Positions 50,136-59,421 of a DNA stretch of 64,000 bases are shown here, in pieces. Each line of letters starts with the position of its first letter. Position 1 is the stretch's first letter. Both the position numbers and the translations under genes were made by a program. Source of the stretch: an uncultured Desulfovibrio sp. (GTDB lineage: Bacteria > Desulfobacterota > Desulfovibrionia > Desulfovibrionales > Desulfovibrionaceae); contig NZ_CASDOY010000002.1 in assembly GCF_949282365.1 (NCBI RefSeq), positions 58,638 through 122,637 on the forward strand, written 5' to 3'. Below the pieces are notes generated by a model. The model had not been told where the DNA came from, ran no database searches, and saw nothing but the letters and a program-made list of their open reading frames with translations.

Positions 50136-52124
50136 TTGAATCAGTTTAGTCGCAACCTGATGCTCTGGGCTGCCATAGTCCTTGCGATGGTCATGCTTTT
50201 CAATATGTTCCAGCAGCCGCAAAGCTCGGCCCAGAAAGTGTCCTACACGGATTTCATCGGCCGTGTGGACGGCGGGCAGATCAGCTCGGTGGAGATCCAG
50301 GGCAACACCCTCATCGGGCGCGGCCCGGACGGGGTGTCCGTCCAGACCTATGCGCCGCGTGACAACGAGCTGGTGTCCCGTCTGCTGGACAAGAAGGTCG
50401 AGGTCAAGGCCCAGCCGCCGGAAGAACAGCCCTGGTACATGACCCTGCTGGTGTCGTGGTTCCCCATGCTGCTGCTCATCGGCGTCTGGATCTTCTTCAT
50501 GCGCCAGATGCAGGGGGGCGGCGGCAAGGCCATGAGTTTCGGCCGTTCCCGCGCGCGCCTGCTCAACCAGGATTCGGCCCGGGTGACCTTCGCCGACGTG
50601 GCCGGTGTGGACGAAGCCAAGGATGAACTTTCCGAAGTGGTGGAGTTCCTTTCCAATCCCAAAAAATTCACCCGTCTGGGCGGCCGCATCCCCAAGGGCG
50701 TGCTGCTGGTGGGGCCTCCAGGCACCGGCAAGACCCTGCTGGCCCGCGCCGTGGCCGGTGAGGCCGGCGTGCCCTTCTTCTCCATCTCCGGTTCGGATTT
50801 CGTGGAAATGTTCGTGGGCGTGGGCGCCTCGCGCGTGCGTGACCTGTTCGTGCAGGGCAAGAAGAACGCCCCCTGCCTCATCTTCATCGACGAGATCGAC
50901 GCCGTGGGCCGCAAGCGTGGCGCGGGCCTGGGCGGCGGTCATGACGAACGCGAACAGACCCTGAACCAGCTGCTGGTGGAGATGGACGGCTTCGAGAGCA
51001 ACGAGGGCGTCATCCTGCTGGCCGCCACCAACCGTCCCGACGTGCTGGACCCGGCCCTGCTGCGCCCCGGCCGCTTCGACCGCCAGGTGGTGGTGCCCAC
51101 CCCTGACCTGCGCGGCCGTCGCCGCATCCTCGAGGTGCATACCAAGCGCACGCCGCTGGCTCCCGACGTGGACCTGGACACCCTGGCCCGCGGCACGCCG
51201 GGCTTTTCCGGCGCCGATCTGGAGAACCTGGTCAACGAGGCCGCCCTGCAGGCCGCCAAGCTCAACGCCAGCAAGGTGGACATGCACGACTTTGAATACG
51301 CCAAGGACAAGGTCCTCATGGGCCGCGAGCGCCGCAGCCTGATCCTTTCCGACGAGGAAAAGCGCATCACGGCCTACCACGAGGGCGGTCACGCCCTGGC
51401 GGCCCGCCTGCTGCCCGGTTCCGACCCGGTGCACAAGGTCACCATCATCCCGCGCGGCCGCGCCCTGGGCCTGACCATGCAGCTGCCCGAGGAAGACCGT
51501 CACGGCTATTCGCGCAATTATCTGCGCAACAATCTGGTGGTGCTGCTGGGTGGCCGCGTGGCCGAGGAGATCGTCTTCGACGACATCACCACCGGCGCGT
51601 CCAACGATATCGAGCGCGTGACCCGCATGGCCCGCAAGATGGTCTGCGAATGGGGCATGAGCGAAGCCATCGGCACCCTGTCCATCGGCGAGACCGGTGA
51701 AGAGGTCTTCATCGGCCGCGAATGGGTGCAGAACAAGAACTACAGCGAAGAGACCGCGCGTCTGGTGGATGCCGAGGTCAAGCGCATCGTGGAAGACGCC
51801 CACGCCCGCTGCCTGACCCTGCTGCGGGACAACCGCGCCATCCTGGACCGCATCGCCCAGGCCCTGCTGGAGCGCGAGACCATCACCGGCGACGAGCTGG
51901 ACCTGCTCATGGAAGGCAAGCCCCTGCCGCCGCTGGACGCCAACGGCAAGCCCGTGAAGCAGGCTCCTGCCGGGGATTTCGTGCTGGAGGCCGACGACGC
52001 GGACGACTCCGTCGCTGCTGCCGATGGCTCCGGGGACGGCAAAGCCGCGGAAGCTCCCGAAACGACTCCCGATGACAGCAAGGATGTGCGGACCCCTGAT
52101 GAAAACGAACAGCGCAAGCAATAA
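50136..52124 (+). CDS. ftsH: ATP-dependent zinc metalloprotease FtsH
   Basis: A membrane-anchored AAA+ protease degrading misassembled membrane and regulatory proteins; 662 residues. There are two membrane helices (about 8-25 and 103-122). Walker A is GPPGTGKT (193-200), Walker B LIFIDEIDAVG (248-258) and the second region of homology ATNRPDVLDPALLRPGRFDR (297-316). The zinc motif is HEGGH (415-419). I chose TTG at 50136 as start because GGAGG lies 5 bases before it and the protein then begins MNQFSRN. The GTG at 50124 overlaps that Shine-Dalgarno. The C-terminus is acidic and low-complexity. folP follows after one base. Confidence 0.96.
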   Translation: MNQFSRNLMLWAAIVLAMVMLFNMFQQPQSSAQKVSYTDFIGRVDGGQISSVEIQGNTLIGRGPDGVSVQTYAPRDNELVSRLLDKKVEVKAQPPEEQPWYMTLLVSWFPMLLLIGVWIFFMRQMQGGGGKAMSFGRSRARLLNQDSARVTFADVAGVDEAKDELSEVVEFLSNPKKFTRLGGRIPKGVLLVGPPGTGKTLLARAVAGEAGVPFFSISGSDFVEMFVGVGASRVRDLFVQGKKNAPCLIFIDEIDAVGRKRGAGLGGGHDEREQTLNQLLVEMDGFESNEGVILLAATNRPDVLDPALLRPGRFDRQVVVPTPDLRGRRRILEVHTKRTPLAPDVDLDTLARGTPGFSGADLENLVNEAALQAAKLNASKVDMHDFEYAKDKVLMGRERRSLILSDEEKRITAYHEGGHALAARLLPGSDPVHKVTIIPRGRALGLTMQLPEEDRHGYSRNYLRNNLVVLLGGRVAEEIVFDDITTGASNDIERVTRMARKMVCEWGMSEAIGTLSIGETGEEVFIGREWVQNKNYSEETARLVDAEVKRIVEDAHARCLTLLRDNRAILDRIAQALLERETITGDELDLLMEGKPLPPLDANGKPVKQAPAGDFVLEADDADDSVAAADGSGDGKAAEAPETTPDDSKDVRTPDENEQRKQ

Positions 52125-52125
52125 C

Positions 52126-53013
52126 ATGCCGGAAAAGGAGCCGTCCCGCCGGGGCGGCTCCTGGCTGTGTCTTGGGGGCGGGGCGGTGACGACTCCTGCC
52201 CCCTTCGGCGTTATGGGCATCGTCAACCTGACGCCGGATTCCTTCTATGACGGCGGCACGCACGATTCCGCCGATCTGGGCCTGGCCCATGCCGTGCGCC
52301 TGCACGCGGAAGGGGCCGACATCCTCGATCTGGGCGCGGAATCCTCCCGGCCCGGAGCGCGGGCCCTGACGCCGGAACAGGAGCTGCTGCGCCTGATGCC
52401 CGTGCTGCGCGAGCTGCGGCGGGAGATCCCGGACGCCGCGCTCTCCGTGGACACCTACCATGCCGCCACGGCCGCCGCAGTGCTGGAGGAGGGCGCGCAG
52501 ATCATCAACGACATCTCGGCCTGCACCTTCGATCCCGGCCTGCTGGACGTGCTCGTCCAGTACAGGCCCGGCTATGTGCTCATGCACAGCCAGGGCCGCC
52601 CGGACGTCATGCAGGACGCGCCCCGCTACGACGATGTGCGCAGCGAGGTCATGGCCTTTTTCGAGCGCGGGCTGCGCCGCCTGACCGCCGCCGGTCTGCC
52701 GGAAGAGCATATCGTGCTGGACCCGGGCATCGGCTTTGGCAAGACCCTGCGCCACAATCTGGAGCTGCTGTCCCATGCGGAGGACTGGCTGGCCTTCGGC
52801 CGTCCGGTGCTCATGGGCCTTTCCATGAAGTCCCTGTTCGGGCATCTGCTGGGACTGGCCACGCATGAGCGGGGCGACGCCACCCAGGTGGCCACGGCCC
52901 TGCTCTGGGAAAAGGGCCTGTTCTGGCACCGGGTGCATGATGTGGCCGCCACGCGCCGGACCCTGACCCTGGCGGCGGCCCTTCGGGATCCGGGCTTGGC
53001 CTGCGGGGCCTGA
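52126..53013 (+). CDS. folP: Dihydropteroate synthase
   Basis: Joins p-aminobenzoate to dihydropterin pyrophosphate in folate synthesis; 295 residues. The TIM barrel shows GIVNLTPDSFYDGG near 31-44, DLGAESSRPGA near 68-78 and the LDPGIGFGKTLRHN pterin-binding region near 202-215. The start is uncertain: the ATG at 52126 lies directly after the ftsH stop but has no Shine-Dalgarno, and an ATG at 52099 inside ftsH is an alternative. Position after ftsH is common in bacteria. Confidence 0.94.
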   Translation: MPEKEPSRRGGSWLCLGGGAVTTPAPFGVMGIVNLTPDSFYDGGTHDSADLGLAHAVRLHAEGADILDLGAESSRPGARALTPEQELLRLMPVLRELRREIPDAALSVDTYHAATAAAVLEEGAQIINDISACTFDPGLLDVLVQYRPGYVLMHSQGRPDVMQDAPRYDDVRSEVMAFFERGLRRLTAAGLPEEHIVLDPGIGFGKTLRHNLELLSHAEDWLAFGRPVLMGLSMKSLFGHLLGLATHERGDATQVATALLWEKGLFWHRVHDVAATRRTLTLAAALRDPGLACGA

Positions 53014-53175
53014 TACGGCCGCCGGCCGCGCTGACGGCGCATTTTGCCTGTTGCGCCGGCGTGCGCTTGTTTTTATACTGCGCGCCGTCTGTCCCGGCTG
53101 TCTGTGCGGCGGGGCGGACGACGGGGGCTGCGTCGTCTTCGCGGCGAGGATCTTCTGATTCCCAAGGATGGGACC

Positions 53176-53910
53176 GTGCTGGAACATGTGGTTTTTGAAT
53201 GGCGCGACGCGCTGGACATCCTGCTGGTAGCGCTTTTGCTCTATCAGGTCATCCAGCTGTTGCGGGGCTCGCGCGCCCTGACGGTGCTGACCGGTCTGGG
53301 CCTGCTGACCCTGCTGTACTTCATTTCGCGCAGCATGGCGCTCTATACGCTGACCTGGCTGCTGCAGCATGTCTTCGGTTCCCTCTTCCTGCTGATCGTC
53401 GTCATCTTCCAGAGCGACATCCGGCAGGCGCTGGGCGAGATCGGTACCAACAACCTTTTCCGCAAGCGGACCCTGCAGCATTCGGCCGTGGAAGAAGTGG
53501 TCATGGCCTGCGTGGAGATGGCCCGCCTGCGCATCGGTGCGCTCATCGTCATCGAGCGCGGCACCCGGCTGGACGACATGATCAAGCGCGAGGGCGTGCG
53601 CGTGGACGCGCTGCTGTCGCGGCAGCTGCTCATGAACATTTTTTATCCCAAGGCCCCGCTGCATGACGGCGCGGTGCTCATCAGCAAGGGCCGCATCACG
53701 GCCGCCGCCTGCATCCTGCCCCTGGCCGAAGCCAAGGGGCAGTCCTTCGGCACCCGGCACCGCGCCGCGCTGGGCATGACGCAGGAATGCGACGCCGTGG
53801 TGGTCGTGGTCTCGGAAGAACGCGGCGAGATCTCCGTGGCCATGAAGGGCGAGCTGGTCCGCAGCCTGGATGCCACGCGGTTGAGGCAGGTGCTCAATGA
53901 TATTCTCTAA
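53176..53910 (+). CDS. cdaA: Diadenylate cyclase CdaA
   Basis: Makes cyclic di-AMP from two ATP; 244 residues. Three membrane helices (about 12-75) precede the DisA_N/DAC domain. The catalytic motifs DGA (164-166, in PLHDGAVLI) and RHR (194-196, in GTRHRAALG) are intact. I chose the GTG at 53176 with AAGGA seven bases upstream; longer frames start in GC-rich non-conserved DNA. It overlaps the next gene by 14 bases. The cdaA-cdaR-glmM order is the classic c-di-AMP/peptidoglycan cluster. Confidence 0.94.
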   Translation: MLEHVVFEWRDALDILLVALLLYQVIQLLRGSRALTVLTGLGLLTLLYFISRSMALYTLTWLLQHVFGSLFLLIVVIFQSDIRQALGEIGTNNLFRKRTLQHSAVEEVVMACVEMARLRIGALIVIERGTRLDDMIKREGVRVDALLSRQLLMNIFYPKAPLHDGAVLISKGRITAAACILPLAEAKGQSFGTRHRAALGMTQECDAVVVVVSEERGEISVAMKGELVRSLDATRLRQVLNDIL

Positions 53911-54826
53911 AAACGGCCGCAGGGCGCCCCATCTCCTTTCCCTGCTCGTGGCCTTTGCCGTTTCGGTGGGCATGTGGTATGTGGTCAGTGTGCGCGACCG
54001 TCTGGAAGTGCAGCTGGAAGTGGGCATCGAGTACAACGGCATCCCCTCCGGCCTGGTGGTGACGGACGGTCTGGTCAACAAGGTGCAGGTACGCCTGCGC
54101 GGGCCCGAGATCCTGTTGCGCTCCATCTCCTCGCGCAGCCTGACGGAAGCCATCAACCTGTCCAACATCAAGAAGGGCACCACCATCGTGCCCCTGACGG
54201 CGGACAATATGGGGCCGAGCCTGCGGGCCTTCGAACTGGTGGACGTGCAGCCGCCCCGCATCGTCATCACGGCGGATACCCTGGCCGAGCGCAGCGTGCC
54301 CATCCGGGCCGTGCTGGAATCGCCCCTGCGCAGCGGCGCCCTGACCGTGGAGAACGTGACGGTCTCGCCCGCATCCGTGACGCTGCGCGGGCCTGAGAGC
54401 GTCATCTCCTCCATCAACAACCTGCCCCTGAGCATTCGCCTGGATCCCAAGGCTGCCGGCACCACGGTGGAGCAGACCCTGCTGCTGGACACGCCCAGCC
54501 TGGTCACCTCCAATCCCGCTTCGGTGAAGGTGCAATACACCATCACCAGCGGGCGCACGGTGGTGTCGCGCCGTTGCCGGGTCTCCGTCGAGGCGCAGAA
54601 CGCCGCGCAGTTCACGGTGGAGCCGGCCTATGTCGAGGTCATGGTGGAAGTGCCCGAGGCCCTGGCCCGCAATGCCTCCTATCTCAAGCGGCTGGAAGTG
54701 ATGGTGGTGCCCCCGGCCCTGGAACCGGGACAAAAAGGCACGGCGGAGCCCCGAATCCAGTTGCCGGAAGGCATGACCATCTTGAATCCCTCTTTCGACA
54801 GCGTTACTATTACCCGCAAGAAGTAG
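53897..54826 (+). CDS. cdaR: CdaR/YbbR-domain protein, regulator of CdaA
   Basis: A 309-residue membrane-anchored protein with one N-terminal helix (about 11-31) and extracytoplasmic YbbR repeats. The repeat hallmark (VRLRGPE or VTLRGPE followed by hydrophobic strands) is seen near 66-72 and 162-168. In Firmicutes CdaR controls CdaA activity; here that is inferred from sequence type and gene order. It starts inside the end of cdaA (14-base overlap), so translation is coupled. glmM follows after 32 bases. Confidence 0.88.
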   Translation: MIFSKNGRRAPHLLSLLVAFAVSVGMWYVVSVRDRLEVQLEVGIEYNGIPSGLVVTDGLVNKVQVRLRGPEILLRSISSRSLTEAINLSNIKKGTTIVPLTADNMGPSLRAFELVDVQPPRIVITADTLAERSVPIRAVLESPLRSGALTVENVTVSPASVTLRGPESVISSINNLPLSIRLDPKAAGTTVEQTLLLDTPSLVTSNPASVKVQYTITSGRTVVSRRCRVSVEAQNAAQFTVEPAYVEVMVEVPEALARNASYLKRLEVMVVPPALEPGQKGTAEPRIQLPEGMTILNPSFDSVTITRKK

Positions 54827-54858
54827 CCTCCGGCGCGTGGCACCGGCAAGGAGATCCC

Positions 54859-56211
54859 ATGGCAGAACGTCTTTTCGGCACCGATGGCCTGCGCGGCCCT
54901 GTCAATATCTATCCCATGACCGTGGATGTGGCCCTGCGTCTGGGCCTGGCCGCCGGGGTGCGCTTCCGCAAGGGATCGCACCAGCACCGCGTGGTCATCG
55001 GCAAGGATACCCGCCTGTCCGGCTACATGTTCGAGTCCGCCCTCACGGCGGGCCTGTGCGCCGCGGGCATGCACGTCATCATGACAGGCCCCCTGCCCAC
55101 GCCGGCCATTTCCTTCCTGACGCGCAACATGCGCGCGGATCTGGGCGTGGTCATCTCGGCCTCGCACAATCCCTATTCCGACAACGGCATCAAGTTCTTC
55201 GACGCCGACGGCTTCAAGCTGCCCGACGAGGTGGAGAACGAGATCTCCGCCATGGTCCTCGACCCCGACATGCGCTGGCCCTATCCCGATCCCGACAAAG
55301 TGGGCCGCGCCAGCAAGATCGGGGATGCCGGCGGCCGCTACATCGTCTACACCAAGAGCTGTTTTCCGGCCCACCTGACGCTTTCCGGCCTGCGCATCGT
55401 CATCGACTGCGCCAACGGCGCGTCGTACAAGGTGGCTCCCCTGGCCCTGGAAGAGCTGGGGGCGGAGGTCTTCCGCCTGGGGACGGAACCCAGCGGGACC
55501 AACATCAACGACCACTGCGGCTCGCTGCATCCCGAGACCCTGGTGGCCAAGGTGCGCGAGGTGCGCGCCGACGTGGGCCTGGCCCTGGACGGCGACGCCG
55601 ACCGCCTGATCGTGGTGGACGAAAAGGGCAATATCCTGGACGGCGACCAGCTCATGGCCCTGGGCGCCCAGGCCATGATGGAGCGGGGCGAGCTGCCCGG
55701 CAATCTGCTGGTGGCCACGGCCATGAGCAACCTGGCGCTGGAGATCTTCATGAACGAACGCGCCGGCCGGCTGTTGCGCACCAAGGTGGGCGACCGCTAC
55801 GTCATGGAAGCCATGCGCAAGACCGGCGCCATGCTGGGCGGCGAACAGTCGGGCCACCTGATCTACCGCCAGTACAGCACCACCGGCGACGGCCTGCTTG
55901 CGGCCCTGCAGCTGCTGCGCATCATGCGCGAAAAGGAAAGGCCCCTTTCCGAGCTGGCCGGCCTGCTGCACCTCTTCCCCCAGAAGCTCATCAACGTGCG
56001 GGTGGAAAAGAAGCTGCCCTTCGAGGAGCGTCCTGCCATCGGCAAGGCCGTGGCCGACGTGGAAAAGGCCCTGGCCGGGCGCGGCCGCGTGCTGCTGCGC
56101 TACTCCGGCACAGAAGCCCTGTGCCGCGTGATGGTCGAAGCCGAAGACGAAGACAAGGTCAATCGCTACGCGCGGGATCTGGCCGACGTGGTCAGCCGCG
56201 AACTGCGTTAG
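54859..56211 (+). CDS. glmM: Phosphoglucosamine mutase
   Basis: Converts glucosamine-6-phosphate to glucosamine-1-phosphate for UDP-GlcNAc and peptidoglycan; 450 residues. The phosphoserine is S102 in ISASHNPYSDNG, the Mg2+ loop is DGDADR near 244-249, and the sugar-binding loop is GGEQSGH near 328. The phosphate-binding RYSGTE lies near 415. AAGGAG precedes the ATG. In other bacteria GlmM is bound and inhibited by CdaA, and the operon here preserves that pairing. Confidence 0.96.
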   Translation: MAERLFGTDGLRGPVNIYPMTVDVALRLGLAAGVRFRKGSHQHRVVIGKDTRLSGYMFESALTAGLCAAGMHVIMTGPLPTPAISFLTRNMRADLGVVISASHNPYSDNGIKFFDADGFKLPDEVENEISAMVLDPDMRWPYPDPDKVGRASKIGDAGGRYIVYTKSCFPAHLTLSGLRIVIDCANGASYKVAPLALEELGAEVFRLGTEPSGTNINDHCGSLHPETLVAKVREVRADVGLALDGDADRLIVVDEKGNILDGDQLMALGAQAMMERGELPGNLLVATAMSNLALEIFMNERAGRLLRTKVGDRYVMEAMRKTGAMLGGEQSGHLIYRQYSTTGDGLLAALQLLRIMREKERPLSELAGLLHLFPQKLINVRVEKKLPFEERPAIGKAVADVEKALAGRGRVLLRYSGTEALCRVMVEAEDEDKVNRYARDLADVVSRELR

Positions 56212-56335
56212 GCATACTGTCCTCCCCTGGAGGAACGATGCATCCCGAAAGATGCCGCGGGCCCGTCCCGCGAGACACGCAAGAACCATGTCCCAAGCAT
56301 AGCTCTGTGACGGGCATGCACTGATGGAGGAGAAC

Positions 56336-57208
56336 ATGAAGCATATTCGCAAGGTCGTCATACCGGTAGCCGGCTGGGGAACGCGCTCTTTGCCTGCCAC
56401 GAAGAATATCCCCAAGGAGATGCTGCCCATCTACAACAAGCCTGTCATCCAGTATGTTGTGGAAGAAGCCCAGCGCGCCGACATCTCGGACGTGATCTTC
56501 GTCACCAACCGCGACAAGAACGTCATCGAAGACCACTTCGACCACAACCTGCAGCTGGAAGACGTGCTGCAGCGCGCCGGCAAGCTGGACAAGCTCAGGG
56601 AAGTGCAGGAAGTGGCCGAAATGGTCAACATCCTTTCCGTGCGCCAGAAGCGCCAGCTGGGCCTGGGCCATGCCGTCATGTGCGCCCGCAAGCTGGTGGG
56701 CGACGAACCCTTTGCCGTCATGGTGGGCGATGACCTGATGTTCAGCGGCGTGCCCGGCATCGGCCAGCTCATCGAGGTGGCCATGGCCGAGAAGATGCCG
56801 GTCATCGGCGTCATGGAAGTGCCGTGGGACAAGGTGAGCCGCTACGGCATCATCGACGGTGAGGAAGTGGCCCCCGGCGTGTACCGCGTGCGCGACATGG
56901 TGGAAAAGCCCAAACGGGAGGACGCGCCTTCCCGTCTGGCCATCGTGGGCCGCTACATCCTGACCCCGGATATCTTCGACTATCTGGAAAAGGTCACGCC
57001 GGGCCACGGCGGCGAGATCCAGCTCACCGACGCCCTGCAGGCCATGGCCAAGGAACGCGGCATGATGGCCGTGCGCATGGCCGGCATGCGTTTCGACGCC
57101 GGCGACTGGGCCGAATTCCTGAGCGCCAACATCTATTTCGCCCTGCAGGACGAGTCCCTGCGCTACGAGCTGCTGGGCCTGCTCAAGAATTTCGTGCAGT
57201 TCAAATAA
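56336..57208 (+). CDS. galU: UTP-glucose-1-phosphate uridylyltransferase
   Basis: Makes UDP-glucose; 290 residues. The nucleotide-binding start is VVIPVAGWGTRSLPATKNIPKEMLPI split over about 6-31. YVVEEAQRADISDVIFVTNR and the FAVMVGDDLM Mg2+-binding segment are typical of GalU. The ATG at 56336 has GGAGG five bases upstream; an ATG four codons earlier overlaps that site. A strong terminator follows. It supplies sugar nucleotide for LPS or exopolysaccharide, complementing glmM and manC in this window. Confidence 0.94.
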   Translation: MKHIRKVVIPVAGWGTRSLPATKNIPKEMLPIYNKPVIQYVVEEAQRADISDVIFVTNRDKNVIEDHFDHNLQLEDVLQRAGKLDKLREVQEVAEMVNILSVRQKRQLGLGHAVMCARKLVGDEPFAVMVGDDLMFSGVPGIGQLIEVAMAEKMPVIGVMEVPWDKVSRYGIIDGEEVAPGVYRVRDMVEKPKREDAPSRLAIVGRYILTPDIFDYLEKVTPGHGGEIQLTDALQAMAKERGMMAVRMAGMRFDAGDWAEFLSANIYFALQDESLRYELLGLLKNFVQFK

Positions 57209-57229
57209 GCTGATGTTACCGTGACCAGC

Positions 57230-57266
57230 GGGCCGTTGCCACGTCAGTGGCAGCGGCCCTTCTTTC
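57230..57266 (+). terminator. Rho-independent terminator of galU
   Basis: A 13-bp stem with one mismatch (GGGCCGTTGCCAC with GTGGCAGCGGCCC, loop 4) followed by TTCTTT. Confidence 0.85.
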
Positions 57267-57550
57267 GCGCATACGGGCCTTGCGGAGCCGGGGAAAAAAG
57301 GGCAGAATAGCAGAGGTTCCAGAAAAAAGAGGAATGATGCCGGTATGTTTTGAAAACCGGCACAGGCGCGGTCTTCCGCGGTCTTCCTGCGTGTCATGTG
57401 GTTGACAGAGGGGCAGGAAAAAAACTACACCGTAGCGGGCGCGCCGCCGGAAGAAGGGCCGGCGGTACTGACGGATGGACGGGGACACGACAGAGGCAGC
57501 GGGACACGGGAGAGCCTTTCCTGCTGGCGGCCACATTACACGGGCGGGCA
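57267..57550. other. Region upstream of dnaA
   Basis: AT-richer than average. It has a 7-bp inverted repeat (TGCCGGT/ACCGGCA around 57340-57363) and a candidate promoter at 57402. I looked for clustered TTATCCACA-type DnaA boxes and saw none, so this does not look like oriC. Confidence 0.5.
57402..57431 (+). promoter_or_regulatory. Candidate dnaA promoter
   Basis: A perfect TTGACA (57402-57407) with TACACC (57426-57431) after 18 bases, about 120 bases before the start codon. The -10 element is poor. Confidence 0.35.
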
Positions 57551-59080
57551 ATGGTACGCATGCAAGAGCAATGGCAGAAGATTTCTGAAAATTTGAAGGA
57601 TGCCCTCAATCCCGGCATCTTCAAGGTATGGATCCACCCTCTGGACGCCCGCGTCGAGGGGAATAGTCTGTACCTTGCCGCGCCCAGCGAGTATGTGGCC
57701 CGCTGGCTGCGCGACCGCATGCAGGACACCCTGCGCGCTGCCGCCGCTCCCGTCCTGCAGGTGGCGCCCGAGACCGTGGATATCCGCATCTCCTGCCAGA
57801 GCGCCGCGCCTGCGGCCTCCGATACCGCCGCGCCCCATGCCGCAGCTGCTTCGCCGCTCACGGACGCCCTGCCGCTCCAGGAGGAGCGCGCGCCGCTTTC
57901 TTCCCGGCCGCAGCCGGCACCTCCGGCCCAGCCCGCCTGGCAGCCCAGCCAGTGTTCCCTGCCCCTGTCCGCGCCCAGTCTGCGCCCCCGCTCCCGTCAG
58001 CGCTGGCGCTTCAGCTTCGAGGATCTGGTGATCGGTCCCTGCAATGCCATGGCCGTGGCCGCGGCCAAGGACATCTGCCATGACGGCGGCTGCGTGGAGA
58101 CCCTGTTCGTCAGTTCGGCTTCCGGTCTGGGCAAGACCCATATCATGCAGTCCGTGGGGCGCGCCGTGCAGGAGCAGGGCGGTCAGGCCCGTCTGGCCTA
58201 CCTTTCCGCCGAGGATCTGGCCTCGCGCTATGTGGCGGCCCTGCGCAGCAACGACGTGGAAAGTTTCCGCGCCCGCCTGCGCGACCTGGACGTCCTGCTG
58301 CTGGAAGACGTGCATTTCCTGCAGGGCAAGGAAAAGATGCAGGATATGGTCCTGACCGTCATCAAGAGCCTGCAGGACCGTGGCGGCCGTGCCATCTTCA
58401 GCAGCAGCTTTTCGCCGCGGGAGCTGGAAAAACTGGACAGCCAGCTGGTCTCCCACTTCTGTTCCGGCATCGTCTCGCCCCTGGAGCGGCCCGATGCCGA
58501 GATGTGCCGCCACATCCTGGAGCGCAAGGCCAAGAGTTTCCAGGTCCTGCTGCCGGACGAGGTCTGCGACCTGCTGGCCGGACGCCTGCAGGGCGATGTG
58601 CGCCAGCTGGAATCCTGTCTCAAAAGTCTGGTCTTCAAGGCGCGCATGCTCAACTGCGGCCTGAATCCCGAGCTGGCGCTGGAAGTGCTGCAACAGTACG
58701 CCACCGTGGATTGCGGCCCGGATTTCTCCGCCATCGTGCGCCTGGTCTGCGAAAGCTACGGCCTCAACGAACGCCAGCTGGCCTCGCGCTCGCACAAGCA
58801 GCAGTATGTGCTGGCCCGCAACACCATCTATTATCTGGCCCGCAAGCATACGGACCTTTCCCTCAAGGAGATAGGCGAACGCTTCAACCGCCGCCACTCC
58901 ACGGTCATCAAGGGCATCACCTCCCTGGAACGCGAGATAGCCAACGAGTCCCGCGTGGGGCGGCAGATCTCCCGCGCCATGGAACTCATCGAGCGTAATG
59001 CGGGCATCCGCCCCGCGGCGGGCCTGACGGACAAGGGCCCCACGCTCCAGCCGTCGGCTCCCCGCCTGCTTTCCCTTTAG
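57551..59080 (+). CDS. dnaA: DnaA-family replication initiator (divergent paralogue)
   Basis: A 509-residue DnaA-type protein. Domain I is about 1-85 and a Pro/Ala-rich linker 86-150. The AAA+ domain (about 151-380) has a Walker A of SASGLGKT (189-196) with Ser in place of the first Gly, and Walker B LLLEDVH (249-255). Domain IV (about 390-480) carries the DNA-box-binding signature RRHSTVIKGI. In canonical DnaA the box VII arginine finger lies in a SRF motif; here the aligned triplet is SHF with H302. The sensor II arginine (R351) is kept. It is not next to dnaN, recF or gyrB, and no DnaA-box cluster is seen, so I think it is a second, non-oriC DnaA. The start could be the ATG at 57560. Confidence 0.85.
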   Translation: MVRMQEQWQKISENLKDALNPGIFKVWIHPLDARVEGNSLYLAAPSEYVARWLRDRMQDTLRAAAAPVLQVAPETVDIRISCQSAAPAASDTAAPHAAAASPLTDALPLQEERAPLSSRPQPAPPAQPAWQPSQCSLPLSAPSLRPRSRQRWRFSFEDLVIGPCNAMAVAAAKDICHDGGCVETLFVSSASGLGKTHIMQSVGRAVQEQGGQARLAYLSAEDLASRYVAALRSNDVESFRARLRDLDVLLLEDVHFLQGKEKMQDMVLTVIKSLQDRGGRAIFSSSFSPRELEKLDSQLVSHFCSGIVSPLERPDAEMCRHILERKAKSFQVLLPDEVCDLLAGRLQGDVRQLESCLKSLVFKARMLNCGLNPELALEVLQQYATVDCGPDFSAIVRLVCESYGLNERQLASRSHKQQYVLARNTIYYLARKHTDLSLKEIGERFNRRHSTVIKGITSLEREIANESRVGRQISRAMELIERNAGIRPAAGLTDKGPTLQPSAPRLLSL

Positions 59081-59095
59081 ACCACCGTCAGTTAC

Positions 59096-59120
59096 AGGGC
59101 CCCTCACGGGGCCCTTTTTT
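59096..59120 (+). terminator. Rho-independent terminator of dnaA
   Basis: An 8-bp stem (AGGGCCCC with GGGGCCCT, loop TCAC) followed by six T. Confidence 0.88.
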
Positions 59121-59348
59121 CGTCAGGGTCTCCAGCCGGCCGTGTCCGGCAGGCACGCAAGCTCGTGCCTCCGCCGGGATGTCTGCGCCCGTCCGGCAGC
59201 CGTCTCTCCCTGCCGTCTGCATCACGGACCGGGGCCGCGCCCTTTCCACGCGTCCAGGCAGGACATGCGGCGGTCTGTGGTCGTCGCGCTCCCTTCGGGC
59301 CAGCCTTTTTTCCTCCCGTCCGCAGGGAGCATGGGCCACCGGAGACGC
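59121..59348. other. Gap between convergent dnaA and the EF-G-like gene
   Basis: About 230 bases, GC-rich, lying between two terminators. I see nothing in it. Confidence 0.5.
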
Positions 59349-59378
59349 AAAAAGGCCACCCGCATGGCGGGTGGCCTT
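59349..59378 (-). terminator. Rho-independent terminator of the EF-G-like gene
   Basis: On the minus strand a 12-bp stem (AAGGCCACCCGC with GCGGGTGGCCTT, 3-base loop) is followed by TTTTT. Confidence 0.88.
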
Positions 59379-59421
59379 GGACTTCAGGAAGAAGTTTTGC
59401 CGTCCAGGCGCGTGCCGGGCC

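Noticed and set aside
57267..57550. Replication origin next to dnaA
   Set aside because: No cluster of DnaA boxes, no AT-rich unwinding element, and dnaN/gyrB/recF are absent, so I do not call oriC.
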